A DNA stretch of 18,511 nucleotides from positions 1 through 18,511 of the forward strand of contig CAYIJI010000020.1 in NCBI GenBank assembly GCA_964363695.1. The letters are read 5' to 3'. Source of the stretch: JAMCZZ01 sp964363695 (GTDB taxonomy: Bacteria > Patescibacteriota > UBA1384 > XYA2-FULL-43-10 > 1-14-0-10-43-13). The notes under the pieces were generated by a model. That model saw only the letters and a list, made by a program, of their open reading frames with translations. It had not been told where the DNA came from and searched no databases. This document shows positions 1 to 6,543 of the stretch, in pieces (the stretch's first letter is position 1; each line of letters opens with the position of its first letter). Both the position numbers and the translations under genes were made by a program.

Positions 1-2
1 CG

Positions 3-83
3 AAAACCATTTACCCGAATGCAAAAATCGAACTCTTTAAAGATTTAGCAGGATTAGACCGATATATAAAAATTGATATCTAA
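3..83 (+). CDS. prmC: C-terminal fragment of a PrmC/HemK-like release factor glutamine methyltransferase (partial)
   Basis: The plus strand is open in frame 3 from the window edge to a TAA at 81-83, giving 26 residues that end ...LFKDLAGLDRYIKIDI. The stretch DLAGLDR resembles the conserved C-terminus of PrmC/HemK, the enzyme that methylates the glutamine of the GGQ motif in release factors, whose last residues usually read DLaGxdR. The catalytic NPPY motif would lie outside the window. It is the only plus-strand gene seen, is convergent with htrA, and ends 3 nt before a strong bidirectional terminator, which supports it being a real gene end. The fragment is short, so the family call rests on one motif. 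Confidence 0.6.
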   Translation, partial: KTIYPNAKIELFKDLAGLDRYIKIDI

Positions 84-85
84 AC

Positions 86-126
86 ATAAAAGATAACCGA
101 GCAAAATTGACTCGGTTATCTTTTAT
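86..126. terminator. Bidirectional intrinsic terminator between convergent prmC-like gene and htrA
   Basis: A perfect 16-bp inverted repeat (arms 86-101 and 111-126, core AGATAACCGAG / CTCGGTTATCT) encloses a 9-nt loop. The arm ends are A-rich on one side and T-rich on the other, so transcripts from either strand form a stable hairpin followed by a U tract. It lies 3 nt after the plus-strand stop and about 47 nt after the htrA stop (minus strand), the expected place for a shared terminator. Confidence 0.9.
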
Positions 127-168
127 AATATGCTTACTCGCTTATACGCTTGCTTGCTTAAATGCTTT
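127..168. repeat. Degenerate short tandem repeat (GCTTA/CGCTT units)
   Basis: Between the terminator and the htrA stop the sequence is made of repeated units of the form GCTTAct, CGCTTATA, CGCTTGCTTGCTTA. No ORF or hairpin explains it. Similar GCTTAT-rich text occurs inside gatA at 6216-6256, which suggests a shared repeat family, but the units are short and this could be chance. Confidence 0.4.
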
Positions 169-172
169 TTTA

Positions 173-1387
173 TTATTTACCCTCTTCCAACTTAACCTTC
201 ATTGTTTTTTCTTCGCCTTTAGTCAGAACTTTTAGTTCAATTGTATTTCCCACTTCATATTGTTGAAGAAGTTTTATTAGGCTGTGATTCTGATCGATCT
301 TCTCGCCGTTTACTTCCAAAATTATATCATTTTCTACTATCCCAACCTTGTCTGCCGGAGACCCTGGAACGACTGCGACTTGACCTACTCCGTTACCCTT
401 AATAACCAAAGCGCCATAATCAACAGGAAATTTATTAACTGCTGAGATTTCTTTAGTTAGATGCAAGTATCTAACCCCTAAGTAAGGCCGAACTATTCTC
501 CCTGTTTTCTTGATACTTTCGATTGCTGATTTGGCTTCATTTATAGGAATGGCAAACCCTATTCCCTGTGCGCCTGCAGCTACCGCTGTATTTATTCCGA
601 CTACTTGGCCTTTCAGATTAACGAGCGGACCGCCTGAATTACCTGGATTGATTGCTGCATCGGTCTGGAGAATATTATCCAACGATTCAGCATTGTTTCC
701 TTGGTCATCGGTCGCCTCTATTGTTCGGTTTCTGGCAGAAATTACCCCGACGGTGACTGTATTTTCAAATCTTCCCAAAGCATTGCCGACTGCAACCACC
801 CATTGTCCAACCCTTAATTGGTCTGAATCCCCTAGCTCGACTACCGGCAAGTTTTTAGCATCTATCTTAATAACCGCAATGTCCTGAAAAGGATCAACGG
901 ACTTTACTATACCATCGTATGATTTTCCATCGTCGGTAATTATTGTGTATTTCGCATTCGCATCAGTTACGACATGTTTATTAGTGAGAATTAAACCGTC
1001 ATTTGTAATAATAAATCCAGTACCTGCTCCGCCAGTTTCATATATTTGGCCGAATTGGTCTTGAACCGTTTTCTTCTGCTGAATTGAAACTACCGCAGAA
1101 GAAACCTTGGCTGAAGCGTCAACCACTGCATTGGATTCCTCCAAAATAAGTCTCTCTGTCTTTATCGTTGGAATAGAAAGTTCAGAAAAATTTATTCCCA
1201 GTTTTTTAGCTAAGCTCCCTTCATTTGCAGAAAGCGCCAAAATGCCTCCGATGCCTCCGATGACTCCCACGATAAAAGCAATAACAACTATTGCGATGAA
1301 TAAAGACCAGCGGTTCTTCTTTGATCTATTCTTTCTCTTTTTTAGATTATCTTCTTCTTCTAAATCTTCATATTCGATTTTTTGCAT
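173..1387 (-). CDS. htrA: HtrA/DegP-type membrane-anchored serine protease with PDZ domain
   Basis: Envelope quality-control protease that degrades misfolded extracytoplasmic proteins. I start it at the ATG at 1387 (404 aa), not at a GTG two codons earlier, because GAGGT lies just upstream of the ATG. The N-terminus is acidic then strongly basic (residues 9-26), followed by one membrane segment at about 27-52, so the protease domain should lie outside the membrane. The chymotrypsin-fold triad is complete: H138 in LTNKHVV, D169 in DPFQDIAVIKI, and S251 in INPGNSGGPL. A single PDZ domain fills the C-terminus (about residues 305-400, with GSPADKVGI and NDIILEVNGE). It is the last gene of a DUF948-YtxH-htrA cluster, 15 nt after the ytxH stop. 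One PDZ and a membrane anchor fit the DegS/YkdA-like form rather than the periplasmic two-PDZ DegP. Confidence 0.93.
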   Translation of the reverse strand: MQKIEYEDLEEEDNLKKRKNRSKKNRWSLFIAIVVIAFIVGVIGGIGGILALSANEGSLAKKLGINFSELSIPTIKTERLILEESNAVVDASAKVSSAVVSIQQKKTVQDQFGQIYETGGAGTGFIITNDGLILTNKHVVTDANAKYTIITDDGKSYDGIVKSVDPFQDIAVIKIDAKNLPVVELGDSDQLRVGQWVVAVGNALGRFENTVTVGVISARNRTIEATDDQGNNAESLDNILQTDAAINPGNSGGPLVNLKGQVVGINTAVAAGAQGIGFAIPINEAKSAIESIKKTGRIVRPYLGVRYLHLTKEISAVNKFPVDYGALVIKGNGVGQVAVVPGSPADKVGIVENDIILEVNGEKIDQNHSLIKLLQQYEVGNTIELKVLTKGEEKTMKVKLEEGK

Positions 1388-1402
1388 AACCACCTCGCCT
1401 AT

Positions 1403-1636
1403 TTAATTTTTGATTTTTTTAATTGTGTCTTTGATCGCATCTTTAGCCGATTCTGTTTTTTCCGCCACAAAATCCGACCCTTCCTTTTTGTATTCCTTGG
1501 CTTTTTCCTTCACCAAGTTTCTGGTTTCCTTGCCGCTCCGGGGAGCAAAAAGCAGCCCTGCAACAGCGCCCGCTAAAGCACCGAGAGCTGCCCCAACCAC
1601 GAACTTAGCATTTGAATCATCTTTTTTGTCTGCCAT
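1403..1636 (-). CDS. YtxH-domain small membrane-associated protein
   Basis: A 77-residue protein. The open frame continues upstream to 1657, but the ATG at 1636 (MADKKDD) has AGAAAGGA spaced 4 nt before it, and the longer form would overlap the previous gene. A glycine/alanine-rich hydrophobic segment (residues 12-30, VVGAALGALAGAVAGLLF) is followed by APRSGKETR, the hallmark of YtxH (also called gas-vesicle-like GvpP/DUF883-like) proteins. The remainder is a Lys/Glu-rich amphipathic helix. Family members are associated with envelope stress responses in Firmicutes, but the molecular role is not known. It lies between a DUF948-like gene and htrA, which suggests an envelope-stress operon (inference). 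Confidence 0.85.
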   Translation of the reverse strand: MADKKDDSNAKFVVGAALGALAGAVAGLLFAPRSGKETRNLVKEKAKEYKKEGSDFVAEKTESAKDAIKDTIKKIKN

Positions 1637-1647
1637 ATTATCCTTTC

Positions 1648-1917
1648 TTAATCCCAAAAACTTTTTATTTTTTCTTTTACTTTTTGTCCTGTTTCCAACG
1701 AAGAAACAAAACCCTTAATAATACTGGATGCGCTATCAATAGTTTTTTCTAATCCATCAAGCGATACATCAATCTGCTTCACTCTTTTTTTCGCGATCTT
1801 GCTGGTTTCTTTTACGTCATCCAGTACTACATTGATTTTCCAGAGAACTACCGAGAGAAGGGCAAGGGCAAAAATAGCGACTACCAACAAAACTTGAATG
1901 AGAATATCTGTTATCAT
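1648..1917 (-). CDS. DUF948-like single-pass membrane protein
   Basis: An 89-residue protein with a strong Shine-Dalgarno (AGGAGGG, 3 nt before ATG 1917). One transmembrane helix spans about residues 4-27, then WKINVVLDDVKETSKIAKKRVKQIDVSLDGLEKTIDSASS reads as a long amphipathic helix with regularly spaced hydrophobics. This matches the general plan of DUF948 proteins, which commonly neighbour YtxH genes, as here (11 nt apart). Function is not established for the family. Its promoter or upstream context lies at or in the 100-N assembly gap, so linkage to gatB cannot be judged. Confidence 0.75.
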   Translation of the reverse strand: MITDILIQVLLVVAIFALALLSVVLWKINVVLDDVKETSKIAKKRVKQIDVSLDGLEKTIDSASSIIKGFVSSLETGQKVKEKIKSFWD

Positions 1918-1945
1918 TTCCCCTCCTAAATATTAATTTTTATCA

Positions 1946-2045
1946 NNNNNNNNNNNNNNNNNNNNNNNNNNNNNNNNNNNNNNNNNNNNNNNNNNNNNNN
2001 NNNNNNNNNNNNNNNNNNNNNNNNNNNNNNNNNNNNNNNNNNNNN
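1946..2045. other. Assembly gap (100 N)
   Basis: Exactly 100 undetermined bases, the usual placeholder for a scaffold gap of unknown length. It interrupts the 3' end of gatB. The true distance between gatB and the DUF948-like gene, and any content in between, is unknown. Confidence 0.98.
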
Positions 2046-3461
2046 GTCAAGTTTATTATGCAGAGTTTTGCTTGCAACTCCATGGTCAATTTTCCCGCCG
2101 GTTTCTTTCATCACTTGTCCCATAAAGAATCCAAATAGTTGTTTTTTGCCGTTCTTATAAGCAAGCGCTTCATTGGGGTTTTTAGAGATAATTTCTGAAA
2201 CTATACTGTCTAAATCAATTTTCCCACTCTCACCTGAGAAATTGCTGAAAGCTTTATCAAAAGATATGCCTTCATTGTGGATATGGCCTACAATGTTCTG
2301 AAACATTGATTTTGAGATATTGTTTTTTGCCAGCTCATCTACCGCCTTTCCATATTCTTTTGTTCTCCCAAAGTCAGATTCCTCAAAATCAAATCCAAAA
2401 TAATTATGGACTATGGTTCTGGCCAACAAAGGTTCATTGCCTTTACTGACATCTTCAAGAATCGCCGAAAATATCTTGTCCTTAACCGCATCCAATATTA
2501 AGACGCTTGCATCACTTTCAGCAATCGCTAATAATAAATATTCGTCAAGCCTTTCTGTGTGGTTTTTCCCGATTTCCGACCTCAAAGTTTCCAAATCAAA
2601 TTCTGTCGAATCTATTGGAGGTAAATCCGGCTCGGGAAAATATCGATAGTCAGCAGCTTCCTCTTTTGTTCTCTGAGCATAAGTAGTATTTTTTTTGCTG
2701 TCATACCCTCTCGTTACTTTGCCTTTTTTCTCCGGCCAATTAGGATATTCAGCCTTTAATCTTTCTTCCTCGATCAAAAGAGCTTTTTCGACAAAACGGA
2801 ATGAGTTTATGTTTTTAAGCTCCACAATTTCCGACATTTGTTCGCCGTCAGTAATTGAAATATTCGCGTCGCAGCGCAAATGTCCCTTCTCCATATTTGC
2901 GTCGGAAACTTGCACAACATCTCGAACAATTTTCTGCAAGTGCCGCAAAAAATCGCCTGCCTGCTTTGGCGAAGTAATATCCGGTTCGGTTACGATTTCC
3001 ATTAGAGGTGTGCCGGCACGATTTAAATCAACCAAACTTTTCCCATCTGAATGGATCAATTTGCCGGCATCCTCTTCCAAATGAATTCTATTGAATCGCA
3101 CTTTTTCTCCATCCCCGCCTGCCGGCGAGGCAGGTACTTCCAAATATCCCCCGACGCAAAAAGGCTCGTCATACTGGCTTATTTGGTAGCCCTTCGGTAA
3201 ATCAGGGTAAAAATAATGTTTTCGATCGAACTTAGCAATCTTGGGAATTTTGCAATTTAAAGCTAAACCGGTTTTAATCGTCCACAAAATCGCCTGCTTA
3301 TTAGTAACAGGCAAACTGCCTGGCATCCCAAGACAAATCGGGCAAACTGTTGTATTCGGCTTCCTACCATCAGCGTTATTGTCGCAACGGCAAAACATCT
3401 TGGACTTAGTCTTTAATTGCACATGTATCTCTAACCCAATTGTTGTTTTTAGATTTGGCAT
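2046..3461 (-). CDS. gatB: Aspartyl/glutamyl-tRNA amidotransferase subunit B, 3' end lost in assembly gap
   Basis: GatB binds misacylated Glu-tRNA(Gln)/Asp-tRNA(Asn), phosphorylates the acyl group and receives ammonia from GatA. The first 472 residues are visible, beginning MPNLKTTIGLEIHVQLKTKSKMFC, with the CxC...CPICLGMPGSLP metal-site region, HYFYPDLPKGYQISQYD, and the C-terminal GatB/Yqey tail domain ending GQVMKETGGKIDHGVASKTLHNKLD. Family proteins are about 475-490 aa, so nearly all of it is present and the stop probably lies just inside the gap. Reading through the N run to a stop at 1926 is an artefact. An in-frame peptide PASPAGG (residues 110-116) comes from a GC-rich palindrome (3118-3134). 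It starts 1 nt after the stop of the upstream gene, so it is probably translationally coupled to it; there is no clear Shine-Dalgarno. Confidence 0.95.
3118..3134. repeat. GC-rich palindrome inserted in frame in gatB
   Basis: CCTGCC-GGCGA-GGCAGG is a perfect 6-bp-arm palindrome, far more GC-rich than its surroundings. It encodes PASPAGG at a place (after GGYLEV) where GatB homologues usually go straight to a short acidic hairpin before the INRxHLEEDAGK motif. The core GCCTGCCGG is shared with the palindrome in gatA. Confidence 0.75.
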
Positions 3462-3462
3462 A

Positions 3463-3915
3463 TTAGATTTGTTTTATGTATTTCAACAGATTAGCAGCTG
3501 CATTTTTTAATTCTTCACGACCAATTGACTCAGACTCATGGGCTATCCTATTTCTAACCTTATGGCCCTGCCATAAACTTTGGTATGTATTATTGTCCAT
3601 CGATGCCTCTATATTTCTAAGACGATCGGCAAAAGTATCGCCCCCATAACCCTTTAATTTCAAAATGTGGTCAACCAGCTTATCCGCCTCCAAAACAGCA
3701 TGCTTTAATTCAATTTCGCTGTTGCTATTTAACAGGCTTTCAATCTCATGACGCTTACCAATAATCTGATTACGCTCTGCAACTGAAATGCCTTTCTTGC
3801 CAACCTTTCCCACAAAAGGAAGTTTAATTAAAAACCACAAAGCCTTAAGTATTCCAACAAGGGCTATTTCAAGAAAAGTTTTATTTTGTTTCTTTGGATA
3901 TTTTTGATAAGACAT
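3463..3915 (-). CDS. Small membrane-anchored protein with a HEPN-like RNxxxH motif
   Basis: I do not recognise a named family. I use the ATG at 3915 (150 aa); a further ATG at 3936 lies in the intergenic repeat and its extra residues are repeat-derived. Residues 14-35 form a hydrophobic stretch (FLEIALVGILKALWFLIKLP), probably a membrane anchor. The rest is all-helical in character: SEIELKHAVLEADKLVDHILK, then RLRNIEASMD, then a C-terminal helix. Between the last two lies HKVRNRIAHE, with R121-N122...H126 matching the R(N)x3-4H active-site motif of HEPN RNases and the RNxxAH motif of DUF4145-like proteins. It sits between the cyclophilin gene and gatB, one base before the gatB start. A HEPN-like RNase or nucleotide-binding role is an inference from one motif and helix layout; nothing identifies an adjacent antitoxin. 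Confidence 0.75.
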   Translation of the reverse strand: MSYQKYPKKQNKTFLEIALVGILKALWFLIKLPFVGKVGKKGISVAERNQIIGKRHEIESLLNSNSEIELKHAVLEADKLVDHILKLKGYGGDTFADRLRNIEASMDNNTYQSLWQGHKVRNRIAHESESIGREELKNAAANLLKYIKQI

Positions 3916-3920
3916 CTTGT

Positions 3921-4031
3921 ATTTATCATTTCCCATTTACCATTGATCATTCATTTTCCATTTTAACATTTACCAATTGATTAAATGATAAATTATTAAA
4001 TAAATGAAAATTGAAAAATGATAAATGAAAA
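3921..4031. repeat. Dispersed ~110-bp imperfect palindromic intergenic repeat, copy A
   Basis: Fills the gap between the cyclophilin stop and the RNxxxH gene. The left part carries ATTGATCATT (3942-3951) and the right part AATGAAAATTGAAAAATG (4003-4020). The left arm (ATTTATCATTTCCCA...) matches the reverse complement of the right arm over its first ~28 positions with mostly C/T differences, which would remain G-U pairs in RNA. Three more copies occur at 4707-4900 (split), 6431-6536 and 17473-17580, all in the same orientation. Confidence 0.8.
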
Positions 4032-4034
4032 ATT

Positions 4035-4691
4035 TTACTTAAGTTCTACGCTCTTAATAGTAATTTCACTAAGTGGTTTATCATTCTCGTCAACTGGCGC
4101 TTCGGCTATCAGCTTTACTATTTCCATTCCCTTTACCACCTGCCCAAAAACAGTATGCTTGCCGTCCAAATGAGGCTGCGGCTGATCTGTTACGATGAAG
4201 AATTGGCTGCCGTTTGTGTCCGGACCGGAGTTAGCCATTGCTACTGTGCCAGGAACGATTTTGCGGCTGTTTATCTCGTCCTCAAATTTATATCCAGGGT
4301 CTCCTGTGCCATCGCCATTGGGATCGCCTGTTTGGATCATAAATCCTTTGATTACTCTATGCCAAATCAAACCATCGTAAAATTTTTGCTTTGAAAGCTT
4401 TTCAAAATTAGCAACGGTTTTTGGCGCGTCCTCTTTATAAAACTCGATCTCAATGTCGCCCATCGATGTGTGAAGCACTGCAACATCTCCAGCCTTTGTC
4501 ATAATATTTCCTTTCATTGCAAAAGGGAAAGCCACAATCGCCAAAAGGCAAATAGCATAAATCCAAAAATCAACTCTCCGCCAAAATTTAAGCCATGGAT
4601 TTTTTTCGTTATAAACTTTCTCAAGCACTTTTTTGCGCTCAATTTTTTGCTCTATTATTTTTTCTTTTCTTATTCTTGCTCTCTTGCCCAT
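4035..4691 (-). CDS. Membrane-anchored cyclophilin-type peptidyl-prolyl cis-trans isomerase
   Basis: Catalyses cis/trans isomerisation of Xaa-Pro bonds during protein folding. It is 218 aa, with a very basic N-terminus (residues 1-40, rich in Arg/Lys/Glu), one transmembrane helix at about 41-58, and a bacterial-type cyclophilin domain from about 67 to the end. The positive-inside rule puts the isomerase outside the membrane. Key residues are visible: R112, F117, M118 and Q120 in HRVIKGFMIQTGD, F164-F165 in NGSQFFIVT, and H179 in HLDGKHTVFGQV; the usual Trp of eukaryotic forms is His, as in many bacteria. The ATG at 4691 has AAAGGT 4 nt upstream. It lies between gatA and the small RNxxxH gene, flanked on both sides by copies of the dispersed repeat. 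Confidence 0.93.
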   Translation of the reverse strand: MGKRARIRKEKIIEQKIERKKVLEKVYNEKNPWLKFWRRVDFWIYAICLLAIVAFPFAMKGNIMTKAGDVAVLHTSMGDIEIEFYKEDAPKTVANFEKLSKQKFYDGLIWHRVIKGFMIQTGDPNGDGTGDPGYKFEDEINSRKIVPGTVAMANSGPDTNGSQFFIVTDQPQPHLDGKHTVFGQVVKGMEIVKLIAEAPVDENDKPLSEITIKSVELK

Positions 4692-4706
4692 ATCAACCTT
4701 TCAGGT

Positions 4707-4752
4707 TAATTATCATTTACCATTGTACATTGATCATTTATTTCTCATTTAG
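4707..4752. repeat. Dispersed intergenic repeat, copy B, left half
   Basis: Carries ATTGATCATT at 4729-4738 in the context TATCATTTACCATTGTACA, matching the left half of copies A, C and D. The right half lies at 4840-4900, beyond an unrelated 73-bp inverted-repeat element, so this copy appears interrupted. Confidence 0.75.
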
Positions 4753-4764
4753 AGATTTATTAAT

Positions 4765-4837
4765 TAGACTTCTTTCAAAACCCTCTTTCCGGCGAATTAA
4801 AACTTAAGCTAATAAATGGGGTTTTGAAAGAAGTCTA
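4765..4837. mobile_element. 73-bp element with perfect 19-bp terminal inverted repeats (MITE-like or remnant)
   Basis: TAGACTTCTTTCAAAACCC (4765-4783) and its exact reverse complement (4819-4837) flank a 35-nt AT-rich centre with no ORF. The structure is that of a miniature inverted-repeat element or a hairpin left by a transposon. It separates the two halves of dispersed repeat copy B. No obvious target-site duplication is visible (TAAT on the left, TTGT on the right), so the transposon interpretation is an inference. It lacks a convincing U tract for a terminator. Confidence 0.65.
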
Positions 4838-4839
4838 TT

Positions 4840-4900
4840 GTTTAAATGGAAAATTTATAAATAAATGAAAATTGAAAAATGACAAATGGAAAATTTATAA
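4840..4900. repeat. Dispersed intergenic repeat, copy B, right half
   Basis: Carries AATGAAAATTGAAAAATG at 4864-4881, identical to copy A. It overlaps the last codons and stop of gatA (4895-4897), so the end of gatA coincides with the end of the repeat. Confidence 0.75.
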
Positions 4901-6430
4901 GTTTGGCTTTGCCAAATGATGTTCGGTTACACTTTGAAAAGCACATCCAACATTTAATATTGTCTGTTCTCCCCACATCGGCCCGATCAATTGCAAACCA
5001 ACTGGTAATTTCTTTCCTTCACTCTCTGCAAAGCCTGCTGGAATTGAAATCGCAGGCAGTCCTGCCGGATTTACCGGCACAGTCATTATATCGGACAAAT
5101 ACATCGACAGTGGATCGGATACTTTTTCACCAAATTTAAAGGCAGGCGTTGGCGTTACAGGAGTAACGATCAGATCAACTTTTGAAAACACTTCATCAAA
5201 CTCTTTTTTTACCAGAGTCCTAACCTTCTGCGCTTTTTTGTAATACGCATCGTAATACCCAGCCGAAAGAACATAACTCCCAAGCATTATCCTTCTCTTG
5301 GCTTCCGCCCCAAAACCTTCAGCTCTCGATTTACAATAAACTTCCTCTAAATTCTTAATTCTTAATTCCTGCCTGCCGGTAGGCATGGCTTTATTCTTAA
5401 TTCTGCTGTGGCCATATCTAATGCCATCAAACCTAGCCAAATTCGAACTAACTTCAGCCGGCATTAAAATATAATAAACTGCTAAAGCATACTTTGTTAT
5501 TGGCAATGAAATATCGATAATTTCAACACCTAAAGATTTTAATTGATTGATCCCTTCTTGAATGATTTCATTTACTTTGGAATCCAAACCTTCTCCAAAA
5601 AATTCTTTCGGAACACCGATCTTCGAACCTTTAATGTCTTTATTTATTAATTCAGCATAATCCGGCACGTCTTTTTTTGAACTTGTCGAATCATATTTGT
5701 CCCATCCGGATAAATATTTTAACAATATTGCAGCATCTTCTACTGTCTTAGTCATTGGACCAACCTGATCAAGCGAAGAAGCCATCGCCATTACTCCAAA
5801 ACGAGAAACGCGGCCATAAGTTGGTTTAAGACCCGTAATACTGCAAAGGCTGGCTGGCTGGCGAATTGAACCGCCAGTATCCGTACCAATTGCAGCAATA
5901 CACTCATCTGCTGCCACAGCAGCCGCAGAACCACCGGAAGATCCCCCCGGAACTCTGTCTAAATCCCAAGGGTTTCTGGTAGTAGAATCAAATTCTTTTG
6001 ATGTTTTATAGGCAGAAGTTTCGGTTGACGATCCCATTGCGAATTGATCAAGGTTAGTTTTGCCAATTAAAACTGCTCCCGCTTTCCAGAGATTTTTTGT
6101 TGAAGTTGATTCATGGATAGGGATAAAATCGTTTAAAATATTTGAAGCAGCAGTGGTTTTCACACCTTTAGTTAAAAACAAATCTTTTACTGCGATCGGG
6201 ATACCGTCAATCTTGCTTCGCCGCTTATGGCTTATCGCATATTGCTTATCGCTTTCCCGGGCCATTTCCAAAGCTTTTTCTTTGCACAAGGTAATGTATG
6301 CACCAACCTTAGATTCAACATGGTCAATTCTCTCAAAAACCGCCTCGGTTAGTTCAACAGAAGTAATCTCGCCACTGGCAAGTTTATCACTAGCTTTTTT
6401 GATTGTTAGGGAATATAGATTATTTTTCAT
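4895..6430 (-). CDS. gatA: Aspartyl/glutamyl-tRNA amidotransferase subunit A, with repeat-derived insertion
   Basis: Amidase subunit that hydrolyses glutamine and passes ammonia to GatB. I choose ATG 6430 (MKNNLYSLTIKKA, 511 aa), which fits the family N-terminus; seven more codons upstream to 6451 come from the intergenic repeat and neither start has a clear Shine-Dalgarno. The amidase-signature Ser-cisSer-Lys triad is complete: K82 in GIPIAVKD, S164 in PGGSSGGSAAA and S188 in GTDTGGSIRQPAS. Family length is about 485, and the excess is explained by an insertion at residues 342-360 (SRIKNKAMPTGRQELRIKN) between IRYGH and NLEEVYC, encoded by a palindrome flanked by ATTCTTAATT repeats. Residues 59-72 are also encoded by repeat-like DNA, though the length there is normal. 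It follows gatC across a copy of the dispersed repeat. Confidence 0.96.
   Translation of the reverse strand: MKNNLYSLTIKKASDKLASGEITSVELTEAVFERIDHVESKVGAYITLCKEKALEMARESDKQYAISHKRRSKIDGIPIAVKDLFLTKGVKTTAASNILNDFIPIHESTSTKNLWKAGAVLIGKTNLDQFAMGSSTETSAYKTSKEFDSTTRNPWDLDRVPGGSSGGSAAAVAADECIAAIGTDTGGSIRQPASLCSITGLKPTYGRVSRFGVMAMASSLDQVGPMTKTVEDAAILLKYLSGWDKYDSTSSKKDVPDYAELINKDIKGSKIGVPKEFFGEGLDSKVNEIIQEGINQLKSLGVEIIDISLPITKYALAVYYILMPAEVSSNLARFDGIRYGHSRIKNKAMPTGRQELRIKNLEEVYCKSRAEGFGAEAKRRIMLGSYVLSAGYYDAYYKKAQKVRTLVKKEFDEVFSKVDLIVTPVTPTPAFKFGEKVSDPLSMYLSDIMTVPVNPAGLPAISIPAGFAESEGKKLPVGLQLIGPMWGEQTILNVGCAFQSVTEHHLAKPNL
5351..5407. repeat. Palindromic repeat cassette inserted in frame in gatA
   Basis: A near-palindromic GC-rich core (GCCTGCCGGTAGGC, about 5371-5384) is flanked by direct repeats of ATTCTTAATT: two or three on the low-coordinate side and one on the other. 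The 57-bp cassette is a multiple of three and encodes a lysine/arginine-rich stretch including AMPTGRQ. Removing it restores the usual GatA junction of IRYGH to LEE-YC. It shares its core with the gatB palindrome. Confidence 0.8.
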
Positions 6431-6536
6431 TTCACATTGACTATTGATCATTTATTTTTTCATTTACTATTTCTAATATTTCGAAATGGCTAAATGACAA
6501 ATAAATGAAAATTGAAAAATTGTAAATGGTAAATGC
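6431..6536. repeat. Dispersed intergenic repeat, copy C
   Basis: Lies between the gatC stop and the gatA start. Carries ATTGATCATT (6443-6452) and AATGAAAATTGAAAAAT (6504-6520), the same order and orientation as the other copies. It supplies the spurious upstream ATG at 6451. Confidence 0.78.
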
Positions 6537-6543
6537 GTTTTTG

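Noticed and set aside
1926..1945. GatB C-terminus continuing through the N run to a stop at 1926
   Set aside because: The translation is unknown residues followed by five residues from the upstream leader of the next gene; GatB is already near full length before the gap.
3921..4031. Repeated AT-rich units as a CRISPR array
   Set aside because: There are no identical repeats with regular unique spacers and no cas genes; copies are single palindromes scattered over 13 kb.
4765..4837. 19-bp inverted repeat as a transcription terminator for the cyclophilin or gatA genes
   Set aside because: The 35-nt loop is long and neither side has a proper U tract, so a mobile-element origin fits better.
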